From Emticicia oligotrophica DSM 17448 (GTDB lineage Bacteria > Bacteroidota > Bacteroidia > Cytophagales > Spirosomataceae), in NCBI RefSeq assembly GCF_000263195.1, contig NC_018748.1:2046001-2110000 (forward strand): a stretch of DNA of 64,000 nucleotides, read 5' to 3'. Positions within the stretch are counted from its first letter, which is position 1; every line of letters begins with the position of its first letter. Positions 1 to 8,100 of this stretch are shown here, piece by piece. The position numbers and the translations under genes are program-made. The notes beneath the pieces are model-generated. The model was not told the DNA's origin and ran no database searches. It saw nothing but the letters and a program-made list of their open reading frames with translations.

Positions 1-249
1 CGTGATAATAATTGTTACTGGAATTAGAAATTCAATAAGCCTAGAATCAAACTCTATCACATTGAGTGCCGCCAAGGCGAGTGTGACAGAATGCCCAACT
101 GTAAAGGCTGTAACGAGATATAATACTCTTTTCCAGTCAGTAATTCGATATATAGCACAAAGAGCTACAACAAATAAGATGTGGTCATAGCCATTCAAAT
201 CTGTAATGTGTTGATAGCCAAGTTGTAAGTAAACCAAAAACTCGCTCAT
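1..249 (-). CDS. HupE/UreJ-family membrane protein (3' end cut by window edge)
   Basis: Reading the minus strand from the ATG at 247-249 gives 83 open codons running off the window edge, so only the N-terminal part is present. The visible part has a GYxHITDLNGYDHILFVVAL stretch, then W-K-R-V, then a TAFTVGHSVTLALAALN segment. Small, His-containing membrane proteins of the HupE/UreJ_2 type (linked to Ni/Co handling or of unknown role) share this pattern: an early G-x-D-H-x-L-F-x-x, then T-A-F-T-x-x-H-S-x-T-L. At least two hydrophobic segments are visible. No hydrogenase or urease gene lies in this window, so the substrate is unknown. The gene is divergent from the alkB-like gene at 369. Confidence 0.75.
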   Translation of the reverse strand, partial: MSEFLVYLQLGYQHITDLNGYDHILFVVALCAIYRITDWKRVLYLVTAFTVGHSVTLALAALNVIEFDSRLIEFLIPVTIIIT

Positions 250-368
250 GATTAGGGATTCCGCATTTTTATCCTATCTAAATATTAATGTTTATGGTAG
301 GATTATTCCAACAAAATGATAAGATTTGTATTGTTTGTTTTAAAGTTACAACGAAAAATTAGTAAACC

Positions 369-1484
369 ATGGGTATCAGAAAAAAAATCGGTTTTGCATG
401 GGGCTATTCTTTCATTGCCTTCTACATCTTAGGTTATTATTTTATTACACCAAATTGGACATATTTTGTATTCATTTATGCCTATGGTTTAATACCCATT
501 CTTGATGAAATTGTGAGTAGAGATTCGCAAAATGCGAGTGCTGATGAGTTTGAAAAACTAATCAAAGACCGCTATTTCGATTTTCTAGTTTATTCACATG
601 TTTATATTCAATACTTTATCCTTGCGTGGGGTTGTTATATTCTTACTCACGATAAGCTTACTTGGTATCAGATTTTAGGGCTAATGCTTAGCCAAGGAGT
701 TTATGCATCGACTATCATTAATGTGGCACATGAACTAGGGCATCGGGTAAGTCCAATTGCACAGTTTCACGCTCGTGCAGCTTTGATTTCAGTTTGCTAT
801 ATGCATTTCTTTGTAGAGCATAATCGTGGGCATCATGTGCACGTCGCTACTCCTCTTGACCCTGCGACTGCTCGTAAAAATCAAACAGTTTTTAGTTTTT
901 GGCGGCAAAGTGTGATAGGAGGCTTTAAAAGTGCATGGAAAATCGAGAAAAAACTGCTTCAGAAAAACAATAAGAGTATTTGGAGTATTAGTAATGAAAT
1001 GATTTGGGCGGTAGTATTGCCAATTCTTCTTTGTGCTTTGTTTACAGCCCTTTTCAGTGAGTCTATGCATAAAATTGCTTGGATTGTCTTACTGTTTTTT
1101 GTTGTACAAAGCATCATAGCAATTTTATCCTTAGAATGTGTCAATTACATCGAACATTATGGAATTTTGCGAAAACAGCTCGAAAATGGGCGTTATGAAA
1201 AAGTAAACCCACTTCACTCGTGGAATGCTAATCATTATTATAGTAATGTATTGCTTTTTAATTTACAACGACACTCTGACCACCATGCTTATGCTGCTCG
1301 ACCTTATCAAGTATTGAGGCATTTTGATGAAAGCCCACAATTGCCATTTGGTTATACGATGATGATTCTGATGTCGCTTGTGCCACCTATTTGGTTTAAA
1401 ATAATGAATAGACGTTTAGAAGAGTGGCAGCAAAATAGTGTAGATACAGAACATATTATTAAAGTAGTCAAGCAGTTTGCTTGA
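369..1484 (+). CDS. alkB: Alkane 1-monooxygenase (AlkB-type membrane di-iron hydroxylase)
   Basis: This is an integral membrane non-heme di-iron oxygenase that would hydroxylate the terminal carbon of alkanes or related alkyl chains using electrons from a rubredoxin. All signature histidine clusters are present: HELGHR at about 121-126, EHNRGHH at 150-156, the AlkB-specific NYIEHYG at 259-265, and LQRHSDHHA at 299-307. These distinguish AlkB from generic fatty-acid desaturases. Hydrophobic segments near residues 10-45, 70-115 and 205-255 fit the six-helix fold, and 371 aa is slightly short for the family. No rubredoxin domain is fused and no rubredoxin or rubredoxin reductase lies nearby, so the electron donor must be encoded elsewhere. 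It appears monocistronic. Alkane versus other alkyl substrate cannot be decided from sequence. Confidence 0.9.
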   Translation: MGIRKKIGFAWGYSFIAFYILGYYFITPNWTYFVFIYAYGLIPILDEIVSRDSQNASADEFEKLIKDRYFDFLVYSHVYIQYFILAWGCYILTHDKLTWYQILGLMLSQGVYASTIINVAHELGHRVSPIAQFHARAALISVCYMHFFVEHNRGHHVHVATPLDPATARKNQTVFSFWRQSVIGGFKSAWKIEKKLLQKNNKSIWSISNEMIWAVVLPILLCALFTALFSESMHKIAWIVLLFFVVQSIIAILSLECVNYIEHYGILRKQLENGRYEKVNPLHSWNANHYYSNVLLFNLQRHSDHHAYAARPYQVLRHFDESPQLPFGYTMMILMSLVPPIWFKIMNRRLEEWQQNSVDTEHIIKVVKQFA

Positions 1485-1504
1485 AAAAAGAAGGATATCA
1501 TTTG

Positions 1505-1537
1505 AACGTCGGCAGGGTTTTAAACCCTGCCGACGTT
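1505..1537. repeat. REP-like palindrome (family A, copy 1)
   Basis: This is a near-perfect palindrome: the left arm 1505-1520 (AACGTCGGCAGGGTTT) is the exact reverse complement of 1522-1537, around a single central base. It lies between the convergent alkB and prfB genes. A related palindrome with paired substitutions in both arms lies at 5061-5093, which points to a dispersed repeat family rather than a simple terminator. No long T-run follows on either strand. Confidence 0.75.
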
Positions 1538-1556
1538 GGCAGAAATCACCATATTA

Positions 1557-2631
1557 TTAATTTGCCATTAAATAGCCTTTGATAAAATCATCAATGTCGC
1601 CATTTAATACAGCTTCAGTATTTGAAGTTTGAATATTGGTTCGGTGGTCTTTCACACGGCGGTCATCTAATACATAACTACGAATTTGTGAGCCCCACTC
1701 AATTTTCATTTTTCCAGCTTCAGTTTCCGCTTTCAAAGCATTGCGTTTATCTACTTCTAATTGGTAAAGTTTCGAGCGTAACATCTGCATCGCACGTTCT
1801 TTATTACCCAACTGACTTCGCTCTACCTGACATACAACCACAATTCCCGTAGGTTTGTGAGTCAATTGTACTTTGGTTTCAACTTTGTTTACGTTCTGTC
1901 CACCAGCACCACCTGAGCGTGAAGTTTGAATTTCAATATCAGCGTCACGGATTTCTATATTAATCGTATCATCAACTAATGGAGAAACAAAAACTGATGA
2001 AAATGAAGTATGGCGACGAGCGTTTGAGTCGAATGGAGAAACCCTAACTAAGCGATGTACCCCGTTTTCAGATTTCAAGAAGCCATAAGCCATTGGTCCA
2101 TCAATTTGTAAAGAAACTGATTTTACGCCAGCAGTATCACCATCTTGATAATCAAGTTCAGAAACTTTATACCCTTTCTTATTAGCCCACATCATATACA
2201 TACGCATGAGCATGCTTGTCCAGTCTTGGCTTTCCGTACCACCTGCACCTGCATTAATCTCAAGAATGGCACTCATTTGGTCTTCCTCGTTCGATAGCAT
2301 GCGTTTCAACTCCAATTCTTCAATAATTGTAGTCACTTTCGCACCTTCTTCATCAACCTCTTCTTCACTAACCTCACCAGCTTCATAAAACTCGAAGAGT
2401 GTTTCGAGGTCGCCGATAGCCGCATCGGCATTTTCATATCCGGTTGTCCAACCTTTCAAAACACGTACTTGTTTCATCACGTTTTCAGCTTTGGCAGCAT
2501 CTGTCCAAAACTCAGGTTGAGCAGTTTGTTGTTCTAAATCATCGAGTTGTTCTTTCTTACTATCGTAGTCAAAGATACCCCCTCAAGGCCGCCAATCTGG
2601 CCTTTAACTCCTTCAATTGTTCGGTAGTCAT
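1557..2631 (-). CDS. prfB: Peptide chain release factor 2 (programmed +1 frameshift)
   Basis: RF2 recognises UGA/UAA stop codons in the ribosomal A site and triggers peptide release. Frame 0 runs from the ATG at 2629-2631 for 20 codons ([20 protein letters not shown]) to an in-frame TGA at 2569-2571. A +1 shift at CTT TGA C resumes at the GAC at 2568-2570 and continues 337 codons, giving 357 aa in total, normal for RF2. The codon-recognition SPF motif ([12 protein letters not shown]) and the catalytic GGQ (about residues 243-245, in [11 protein letters not shown]) are present. A gene finder without frameshift handling would start at the internal ATG at 2480 and lose the N-terminal 50 residues. 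The gene is monocistronic, with a -7-like TAATTTCG box upstream. Confidence 0.96.
2568..2583 (-). promoter_or_regulatory. prfB: RF2 programmed frameshift site (internal SD plus CTT TGA C)
   Basis: On the minus strand this 16-base stretch reads AGGGGGTATCTTTGAC. It has an SD-like AGGGGG (2578-2583), the spacer TAT, the slippery CTT codon and the TGA stop followed by C. It is the same as the classic RF2 recoding signal of E. coli. Low RF2 slows termination at this TGA and favours slipping, so the gene regulates itself. A functional SD-like element here is notable because ordinary genes in the window have poor SD sites. Confidence 0.95.
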
Positions 2632-2688
2632 AGTATTTGTGAATGAATGATTTTGTTTATGAGAAATGAGCATTTCTCAAATGAGGTG

Positions 2689-2696
2689 CGAAATTA
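2689..2696 (-). promoter_or_regulatory. Putative -7 box upstream of prfB
   Basis: The minus strand reads TAATTTCG, one base off the Bacteroidota -7 consensus TAnnTTTG. It lies about 58 bases upstream of the prfB ATG. No clear TTG element at -33 was found. The same octamer occurs at matching positions upstream of the SMP-30 gene and pbpC. Confidence 0.35.
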
Positions 2697-2760
2697 CTGA
2701 TAATTGCTTAGAAAACAGCGGATTAGATAAATAAAAGAGATTTGAGTGGTAGGAAGTAGA

Positions 2761-2797
2761 GAAAAAACCAACTCTTATTCTCAAAGAGCTGGTTTTC
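2761..2797 (-). terminator. Rho-independent terminator of the 2809-3516 lipoprotein gene
   Basis: Arms 2764-2775 (AAAACCAACTCT) and 2785-2796 (AGAGCTGGTTTT) form a 12-bp stem with one G-U type pair. On the minus strand it is followed by a T-run, about 12 bases after the lipoprotein stop codon. Confidence 0.7.
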
Positions 2798-2808
2798 TTG
2801 GTTAGACT

Positions 2809-3516
2809 CTAAAGAGTGGCTTTCTCTTTGATATAAACACTTATTTTATCATAGTATAAAACACTTAGACCTTCAAAACCAGAATCAGTGCCTACACAAA
2901 GCCAAATTTCGCCTTTTTCGTTAGGTTTTACTGTGACCAATTTTCCAGTATTGTTTCGATTCACAACTTTAAAACCCGGTTCGGAAAGGCCGTTTGAAGC
3001 ATCGCCGATGGTAATTAGCTCTTTTCCTCCTTCTGCTTGATTTCCTTTATCAAGATTAAACTTATAAAAGTCTCCCTCTAAATATTTATTTGGTTCTTTG
3101 GAAGACGCACCAGCCTTTACATAAACTGAGCTGCCAGGAGAGCCACCAATTCCGACGCTATTGGCATGAAAATAAGTACCTAATTCAATATTGAAGAAAA
3201 CCTCATAGGTTTTTTGACTATTCAAACCACTGATTTTTTTCTTTGCATACATAAACATATCGTCGCTACGATTATGGCTTTGTACGCGTAAACCTTTTTT
3301 GGTTGAATCGGAAGGGATTTTTTCAACACCATACTTGAATTCTATCGAACTACTATCCATTGAAGTATTGTATTCTGCCAAATCTACAATCCAACCCTCA
3401 AAGCCATTTTCAAAACTTGAAAATACGCTAACCTGATTACTAACTTCTGCTTTATCGCATGCTAATGTAAGAACCGATGCTAAAGCAATACAACTATACG
3501 AAACCCACTTATTCAT
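2809..3516 (-). CDS. Putative outer-surface lipoprotein of unknown function
   Basis: This is a 235-aa protein with an N-terminal lipoprotein signal: basic start MNKW, a hydrophobic stretch and a lipobox LTLAC with Cys at residue 20. The rest is soluble, rich in beta-strand-like patterns, with FENGFEGWIVDLAEYNTS near residue 37. Such F-E-x-G-x-x-G-W stretches resemble the start of carbohydrate-binding jelly-roll domains in Bacteroidota surface proteins, but I do not recognise a specific family. It appears monocistronic: its own terminator lies downstream and a perfect palindrome (3553-3562) lies 37 bases upstream of the start codon. Function unknown. Confidence 0.65.
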   Translation of the reverse strand: MNKWVSYSCIALASVLTLACDKAEVSNQVSVFSSFENGFEGWIVDLAEYNTSMDSSSIEFKYGVEKIPSDSTKKGLRVQSHNRSDDMFMYAKKKISGLNSQKTYEVFFNIELGTYFHANSVGIGGSPGSSVYVKAGASSKEPNKYLEGDFYKFNLDKGNQAEGGKELITIGDASNGLSEPGFKVVNRNNTGKLVTVKPNEKGEIWLCVGTDSGFEGLSVLYYDKISVYIKEKATL

Positions 3517-3552
3517 AATTTATTTAATTTGTTTTGTGTTGATTAAATTTTC

Positions 3553-3562
3553 TGACCGGTCA
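3553..3562. promoter_or_regulatory. Perfect 10-base palindrome TGACCGGTCA, possible operator
   Basis: The palindrome sits 37 bases upstream of the lipoprotein start codon, in otherwise A+T-rich DNA. TGACCGGTCA-like dyads are typical of TetR-family operators. No TetR gene is in the window, so the regulator is unidentified and the role is inferred. Confidence 0.3.
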
Positions 3563-3841
3563 TAAAAAGAGATTCAGATGTTGCTGAAATAGTTGGAAGT
3601 AGCAAACATAAAATGAGCCGTAGAATAATGAATTGTAATCTAAAAAATTGATTATCAGGCTTGTAATAAGTAGTTTTTTCTATGATTTTAGTGAAGAAAA
3701 ACACAGTTTTTCATGTGAGACTAAGTGGTTAGAGATGTACCAAACTCATTCTATTTACTTCAAATTTGAGCTTTTACAAACAAAATCTCAATAAATCAAT
3801 AATATCTTCCAAAAAAGTTTTTCTTTTCATTAAAAAACTTG

Positions 3842-3849
3842 TACCTTTG
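3842..3849 (+). promoter_or_regulatory. -7 box of the rpsL-rpsG operon
   Basis: TACCTTTG matches the Bacteroidota -7 consensus TAnnTTTG exactly and lies 50 bases before the rpsL ATG. The expected -33 region (around 3817-3827) is a T-rich GTTTTTC rather than a clean TTG. The position makes the upstream in-frame codons at 3839 untranslated, which supports the start at 3899. Confidence 0.6.
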
Positions 3850-3898
3850 CAGCCCTAATTGGAAATTAGTATCTAAACGAAAACAATTATTTAAAAAA

Positions 3899-4309
3899 AT
3901 GCCTACTATACAACAGTTAGTAAGAAACGGCAGAGAACAAATGACTTGGAAATCTAAGTCTCCGGCGTTGGATTCATGTCCACAACGTCGTGGCGTTTGT
4001 ACTCGTGTTTACACTACGACTCCAAAGAAGCCAAACTCAGCACTTCGTAAAGTTGCTCGTGTTCGCTTAACAAACCAAAAAGAAGTAAACGCCTACATCC
4101 CAGGTGAAGGCCACAACTTACAAGAGCACTCAATCGTATTGATTCGTGGTGGTCGTGTAAAAGACTTACCAGGGGTACGTTATCACATTGTTCGCGGTGC
4201 ATTAGATACTGCAGGTGTAAATAATCGTAAGCAAAGCCGTTCGAAATACGGTGCGAAACGTCCTAAACCAGGTCAAGTAGCAGCTCCAGTTAAAGGAAAG
4301 AAAAAATAA
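3899..4309 (+). CDS. rpsL: 30S ribosomal protein uS12
   Basis: uS12 lies at the decoding centre of the 30S subunit and takes part in tRNA selection. The 136-aa product has the universal core: [19 protein letters not shown], the [10 protein letters not shown] stretch and the [13 protein letters not shown] loop. The lysines matching E. coli K42 and K87, where streptomycin-resistance changes arise, are both unaltered. An in-frame extension to 3839 exists, but ATG 3899 gives the standard N-terminus [13 protein letters not shown], and the promoter overlaps the extension. It is co-transcribed with rpsG 148 bases downstream. Confidence 0.98.
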   Translation: MPTIQQLVRNGREQMTWKSKSPALDSCPQRRGVCTRVYTTTPKKPNSALRKVARVRLTNQKEVNAYIPGEGHNLQEHSIVLIRGGRVKDLPGVRYHIVRGALDTAGVNNRKQSRSKYGAKRPKPGQVAAPVKGKKK

Positions 4310-4457
4310 TTTCCTGTAAATAATTTCCAGTTGAAAGTTTTCGGTTAGAAGATAAACGTTCAAGTTTTTCAAATAATAAAAGCTTAACAACAGGGTAGTA
4401 ATCTCGGAGCAATTCAGAGGTGAATTAGTTTACAAGAACGAAACCTTATTTCAAAAA

Positions 4458-4925
4458 ATGAGAAAAGCAAAACCAAAAAAGCGTTACGTATTACCTGACC
4501 CGAAGTTCAGAGACGTAACTGTAACGAAATTCGTTAATAACTTAATGTATGATGGCAAGAAAAGCCTTGCATACTCTATTTTCTACGGTGCATTAGAGTT
4601 AGTAGAAACCCGTACAAAAGAAAACGGTCTTGAGTTGTGGAAAAAAGCATTATCAAACGTAATGCCAAGCGTAGAGGTAAAAAGCCGTCGTGTAGGTGGT
4701 GCTACATTCCAAGTTCCGATGGAAGTTCGTGCTGACCGTAAACAATCGGTAGGTATGAAATGGTTAATCGGATACGCTCGTAAGCGTGGAGAAAAAACCA
4801 TGACAGAACGTTTAGCGGGTGAAATCATCGCTGCTTCAAAAGGTGAAGGTGCAGCCGTTAAGAAGAAAGACGATACGCACAGAATGGCAGAAGCCAACAA
4901 GGCGTTCTCTCACTTCAGATTCTAA
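4458..4925 (+). CDS. rpsG: 30S ribosomal protein uS7
   Basis: uS7 is a primary assembly protein of the 30S head and contacts E-site tRNA. The 155-aa length is standard. The start [17 protein letters not shown], the central [20 protein letters not shown] and the C-terminal [15 protein letters not shown] are typical of Bacteroidota S7. It is the second gene of the rpsL-rpsG unit. A strong terminator follows at 4957, and fusA, which usually follows rpsG in the str operon, is absent from this position. Confidence 0.98.
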   Translation: MRKAKPKKRYVLPDPKFRDVTVTKFVNNLMYDGKKSLAYSIFYGALELVETRTKENGLELWKKALSNVMPSVEVKSRRVGGATFQVPMEVRADRKQSVGMKWLIGYARKRGEKTMTERLAGEIIAASKGEGAAVKKKDDTHRMAEANKAFSHFRF

Positions 4926-4956
4926 TTTTCTGGAAACAGTTAAAGAATCAATATAT

Positions 4957-4995
4957 AAAAAGCCTCAAATGCTAACAGTATTTGAGGCTTTTTTG
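4957..4995 (+). terminator. Rho-independent terminator of rpsL-rpsG
   Basis: AAAAGCCTCAAA and TTTGAGGCTTTTTT form a 12-bp stem around an 11-base loop, followed by a T-run, about 35 bases after the rpsG stop. It closes the two-gene ribosomal operon. Confidence 0.85.
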
Positions 4996-5011
4996 TATTT
5001 GCGAGGCAAAA

Positions 5012-5044
5012 AATTGTGGCATACTTTTAAAGTGTGCCACAATT
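5012..5044. repeat. Palindrome downstream of rpsG (REP-like, family B)
   Basis: AATTGTGGCA (5012-5021) pairs with TGCCACAATT (5035-5044). The inner bases ACTTT/AAAGT also pair across a single T, with one T-G pair between the two blocks, giving a nearly continuous 16-bp stem. It lies after the rpsG terminator and next to another palindrome at 5061, so it is not needed for termination. Confidence 0.65.
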
Positions 5045-5060
5045 CCTTTTCAGCGAAAAC

Positions 5061-5093
5061 AACGACGGCAAGGTTCAAAACCTTGCCGTCGTT
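5061..5093. repeat. REP-like palindrome (family A, copy 2)
   Basis: AACGACGGCAAGGTT (5061-5075) is the exact reverse complement of 5079-5093, around the loop CAA. Compared with the copy at 1505-1537 it differs at positions that change in both arms (CGTCGGCAGGG versus CGACGGCAAGG). Base pairing is therefore conserved while the sequence drifts. Confidence 0.75.
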
Positions 5094-5122
5094 AAAATAA
5101 GAATTATTAAGATAAATGAAAA

Positions 5123-8100
5123 TTATCGAATCATTTCATAATCTTTAAACATACTCAGCTTCATTGATTCTACTTTCTTTCTGAAATCAATCCAATTAGT
5201 AGCAAAGAATGTGTTGATTTTTGCAATGGATTCTTTCGTTAGGCCATCAAATTGCTCGAAAATCATGTTTTCTGTTTTTGTTGGTACGGATTGTCGACTA
5301 CTCAAATACATCATCAATTCCTGTGCTTTAGTCAGTGGCGTTACTCTGTAAGGTCGGCCATAACCTTGTTTTTCAAGCGGTTTGGCTACAATCAACTCCT
5401 TTTTAGCTTTAATCGTATCTTGAATAGCTTTTATTTGCTTCTTGAGGTCGTCTATGTCTTTTCCTTCATTATCCTTTACCTGATTCATTAGCTTTTCAGT
5501 AATATCGTTGGCTTCTGTGAGGCGATCGGTAGCTTCAGTAAGTTTCGAAATACTGGTTTTGAGACGTTCATAAACTTCTTTTTTAGCTATTTCTGCATTT
5601 CTGTCGAAATTAATTCTTGGGTCGGCTTTAACGGTTATGCTGGTTGAATCTTTTTGGTCGCCAAAACTAAGTATAACTTTATACTTTCCTGGTAAAACAT
5701 TGATACCACTTGGTTCGGCAGCTCCTTTTTTAGGTTTCGGGCTATTAGGATAACGGAAACCTTTTTCGGTCAAATTCCATGTGATACGATGAAGGCCAGA
5801 AGAATCAGGAATACTAAATAATGTACGGATTTGCTTGCCTACTTCATCATAGATTTTAGCATAAACTGTATCATACTTAATACTTGGTGTTTTTATAATC
5901 GGAGCATCTTTTCTATCTTCAGGCTTTTTCTCTTCTTTTTTCGGAACATTCACAAAATAACTGATTCTTGCTCCAGCTACACGATTTTCTCCTTCGTACA
6001 TTCCATCACCGATGGTATTGTAACCAATTTGTGGAGTGAATTCTACCAAATAAGCATCTGGAGTATCGAAGGCAGCGAGTTTTTGTTCTAAAATCTTCCC
6101 AGAAGTTTGGGCAATTTTGCGGAGTGGGCGAATATCGTCTAAAACATATAAGGCACGACCAAATGTACCAACTACTAAATCTGCCTCGCGTTCTTGAATC
6201 GTAAGGTCCATTGTCGAAACAGAAGGTAGGCCAGCCTTCCACTGCGTCCAAGTTTTTGCTTCGTCAATACTTACCCAAAGGCCGTGCTCTGTGCCACAAA
6301 ACATTAAATTGGGAGTAGTTGGATCTTGTAGAAAACACAATGCATAGCCACGAACCTTATTTTCGTCAACGATTCGCTCCCAAGTCTGCCCAAAATCCTT
6401 AGTACGGAATATATATGGAGCAAAATCTCCTTGACGATAATTATTTACAGTTACGAAGGCTTCTGCTGCATTGTATTTTGAGGGTTGAATCTGACAAATC
6501 CAACCTTCTTTAGGAAGACCTTTGATTTTTGAAGTGAGATTTGTCCAGTTTTGCCCAAAATCTTTAGTTAGCTGCACGTTTCCATCATCAGTTCCTGCCC
6601 AAAGTATTCCTTTTTCTTTAGGAGATGGTGCTAATGTAAGAATGGTATTATGGTTTTCGGCCGAAGTAATATCGAGCGAAAGCCCGCCACTTTCATCTTG
6701 CTTTTGGTGTTCTGGATTATTGGTTGTCAAATCGGGTGAAATGATATCCCAAGTCATACCCTTATTTGAACTTTTATGTACAAATTGGCTACCGTAATAA
6801 ATAGTAGATTTCTCGAATGGGTCTTGAGCAATAGCAGCATTCCAATTGAAACGCAAACGCGTTTTAATATCTACCTGTGGCGGACGAATCATCGTAGATT
6901 GTCCAGTTTTGGTATCATACCTTCCTAAAAAGCCACCTTGTGACATCGCATAACCATATCGTGTATCTTCGGGGTCGGGCATTACGTCAAAACCATCGCC
7001 TCCATTTACCGAAAGCCAGCTATAATTTCTTATTCCGCCCTCTTTCCAGATATAAGCAGGCCCTTGCCATGAGCCATTATCTTGCAAACCACCATAAATA
7101 TTATAAGGAATTTCGTTATCGACGTTTACGTGATAAAATTGTCCTAAAGGTAAAGCTTCTGCGAAAGTCCATGTTTTACCTCTATCTCTTGAAATCGAGA
7201 CTCCACCATCGTTTCCGTTTATGATAAAATTATTATCTTCAGGATGAATCCAAATAGCGTGGTGGTCAGCATGTGCTTGGTCGAAAGAGGCAGTAGTTTT
7301 GAATGATTTTCCACCATCTTCACTCACCGAAATAACTTGGTAAAGGCTATAAAGTCGATTTTCGTTCTTTGGGTCGCATAAAATATCATTGAAATAAAAC
7401 GGTCGATTGGTTACGTCTTTAGGGTCATCATTTACTTTTTCCCATTTCATTCCTCCATCATCAGAGCGATAAAGTCCGTTTTTAGTAGCTTCAATCAAAG
7501 CATAAACACGATTGGGGTATGAACGACAGCTCGCTAAACCAATTCGGCCATAATCTCCTTCTGGCAAACCATCAGTTTTAGATAGTTTTTTCCAACTCTT
7601 TCCTGCATCATAAGTGACATACAAACCAGAACCTTCACCTCCCGATTTGAAATCCCATGCGGTGCGTTTGTGTTGCCACATGGCCACGAAGAGTTTGTTG
7701 GGATTCTTGGCGTCCATAATCATATCTGCAACGCCCGACTTCTCATTTGTAAACAAAACTCTTTGCCAAGTTTCACCGCCATCGCTTGTTTTATAAACCC
7801 CTCTTTCTTGTTGTTCGGCGTAGGGGTTTCCGATTACGCCTGCATAAACTACATTTGGATTGGTTGGGTCAATCAAAATTCGATGAATGTTACGAGTTTT
7901 TTCTAAACCCATTAGCTTCCAAGTCTTACCACCATCAAGCGATTTGTAGATTCCTGCACCTAAATTGATAGAATTTCGAGGGTTTCCCTCGCCAGTTCCC
8001 ACCCAAACCACCGAAGGGTTTGATTGTTGAATAGCTATCGAACCAATATTTTGTAATGGCATATCATCAAAAATAGGTTGCCATTTAGTACCACCATTTT

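Larger units (their letters stand above)
3517..3898. other. Intergenic region with divergent promoters
   Basis: This 382-base gap lies between the minus-strand lipoprotein gene and rpsL. It contains the TGACCGGTCA palindrome on the lipoprotein side and the rpsL promoter with its roughly 45-base leader on the other side. The A+T-rich middle (about 3600-3800) shows no ORF and no stable hairpin that I can see. Confidence 0.6.

Noticed and set aside
789-1144. Minus-strand ORFs inside alkB
   Set aside because: They are antisense shadows of a gene with all family motifs; their translations show no recognisable domain.
2480-2631. Apparent frameshift or sequencing error at the start of prfB
   Set aside because: The exact recoding motif and normal total length show a programmed shift, not an error or pseudogene.
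4583-4900. Minus-strand 105-codon ORF inside rpsG
   Set aside because: It is antisense to a highly conserved ribosomal gene and has no own promoter or motif.
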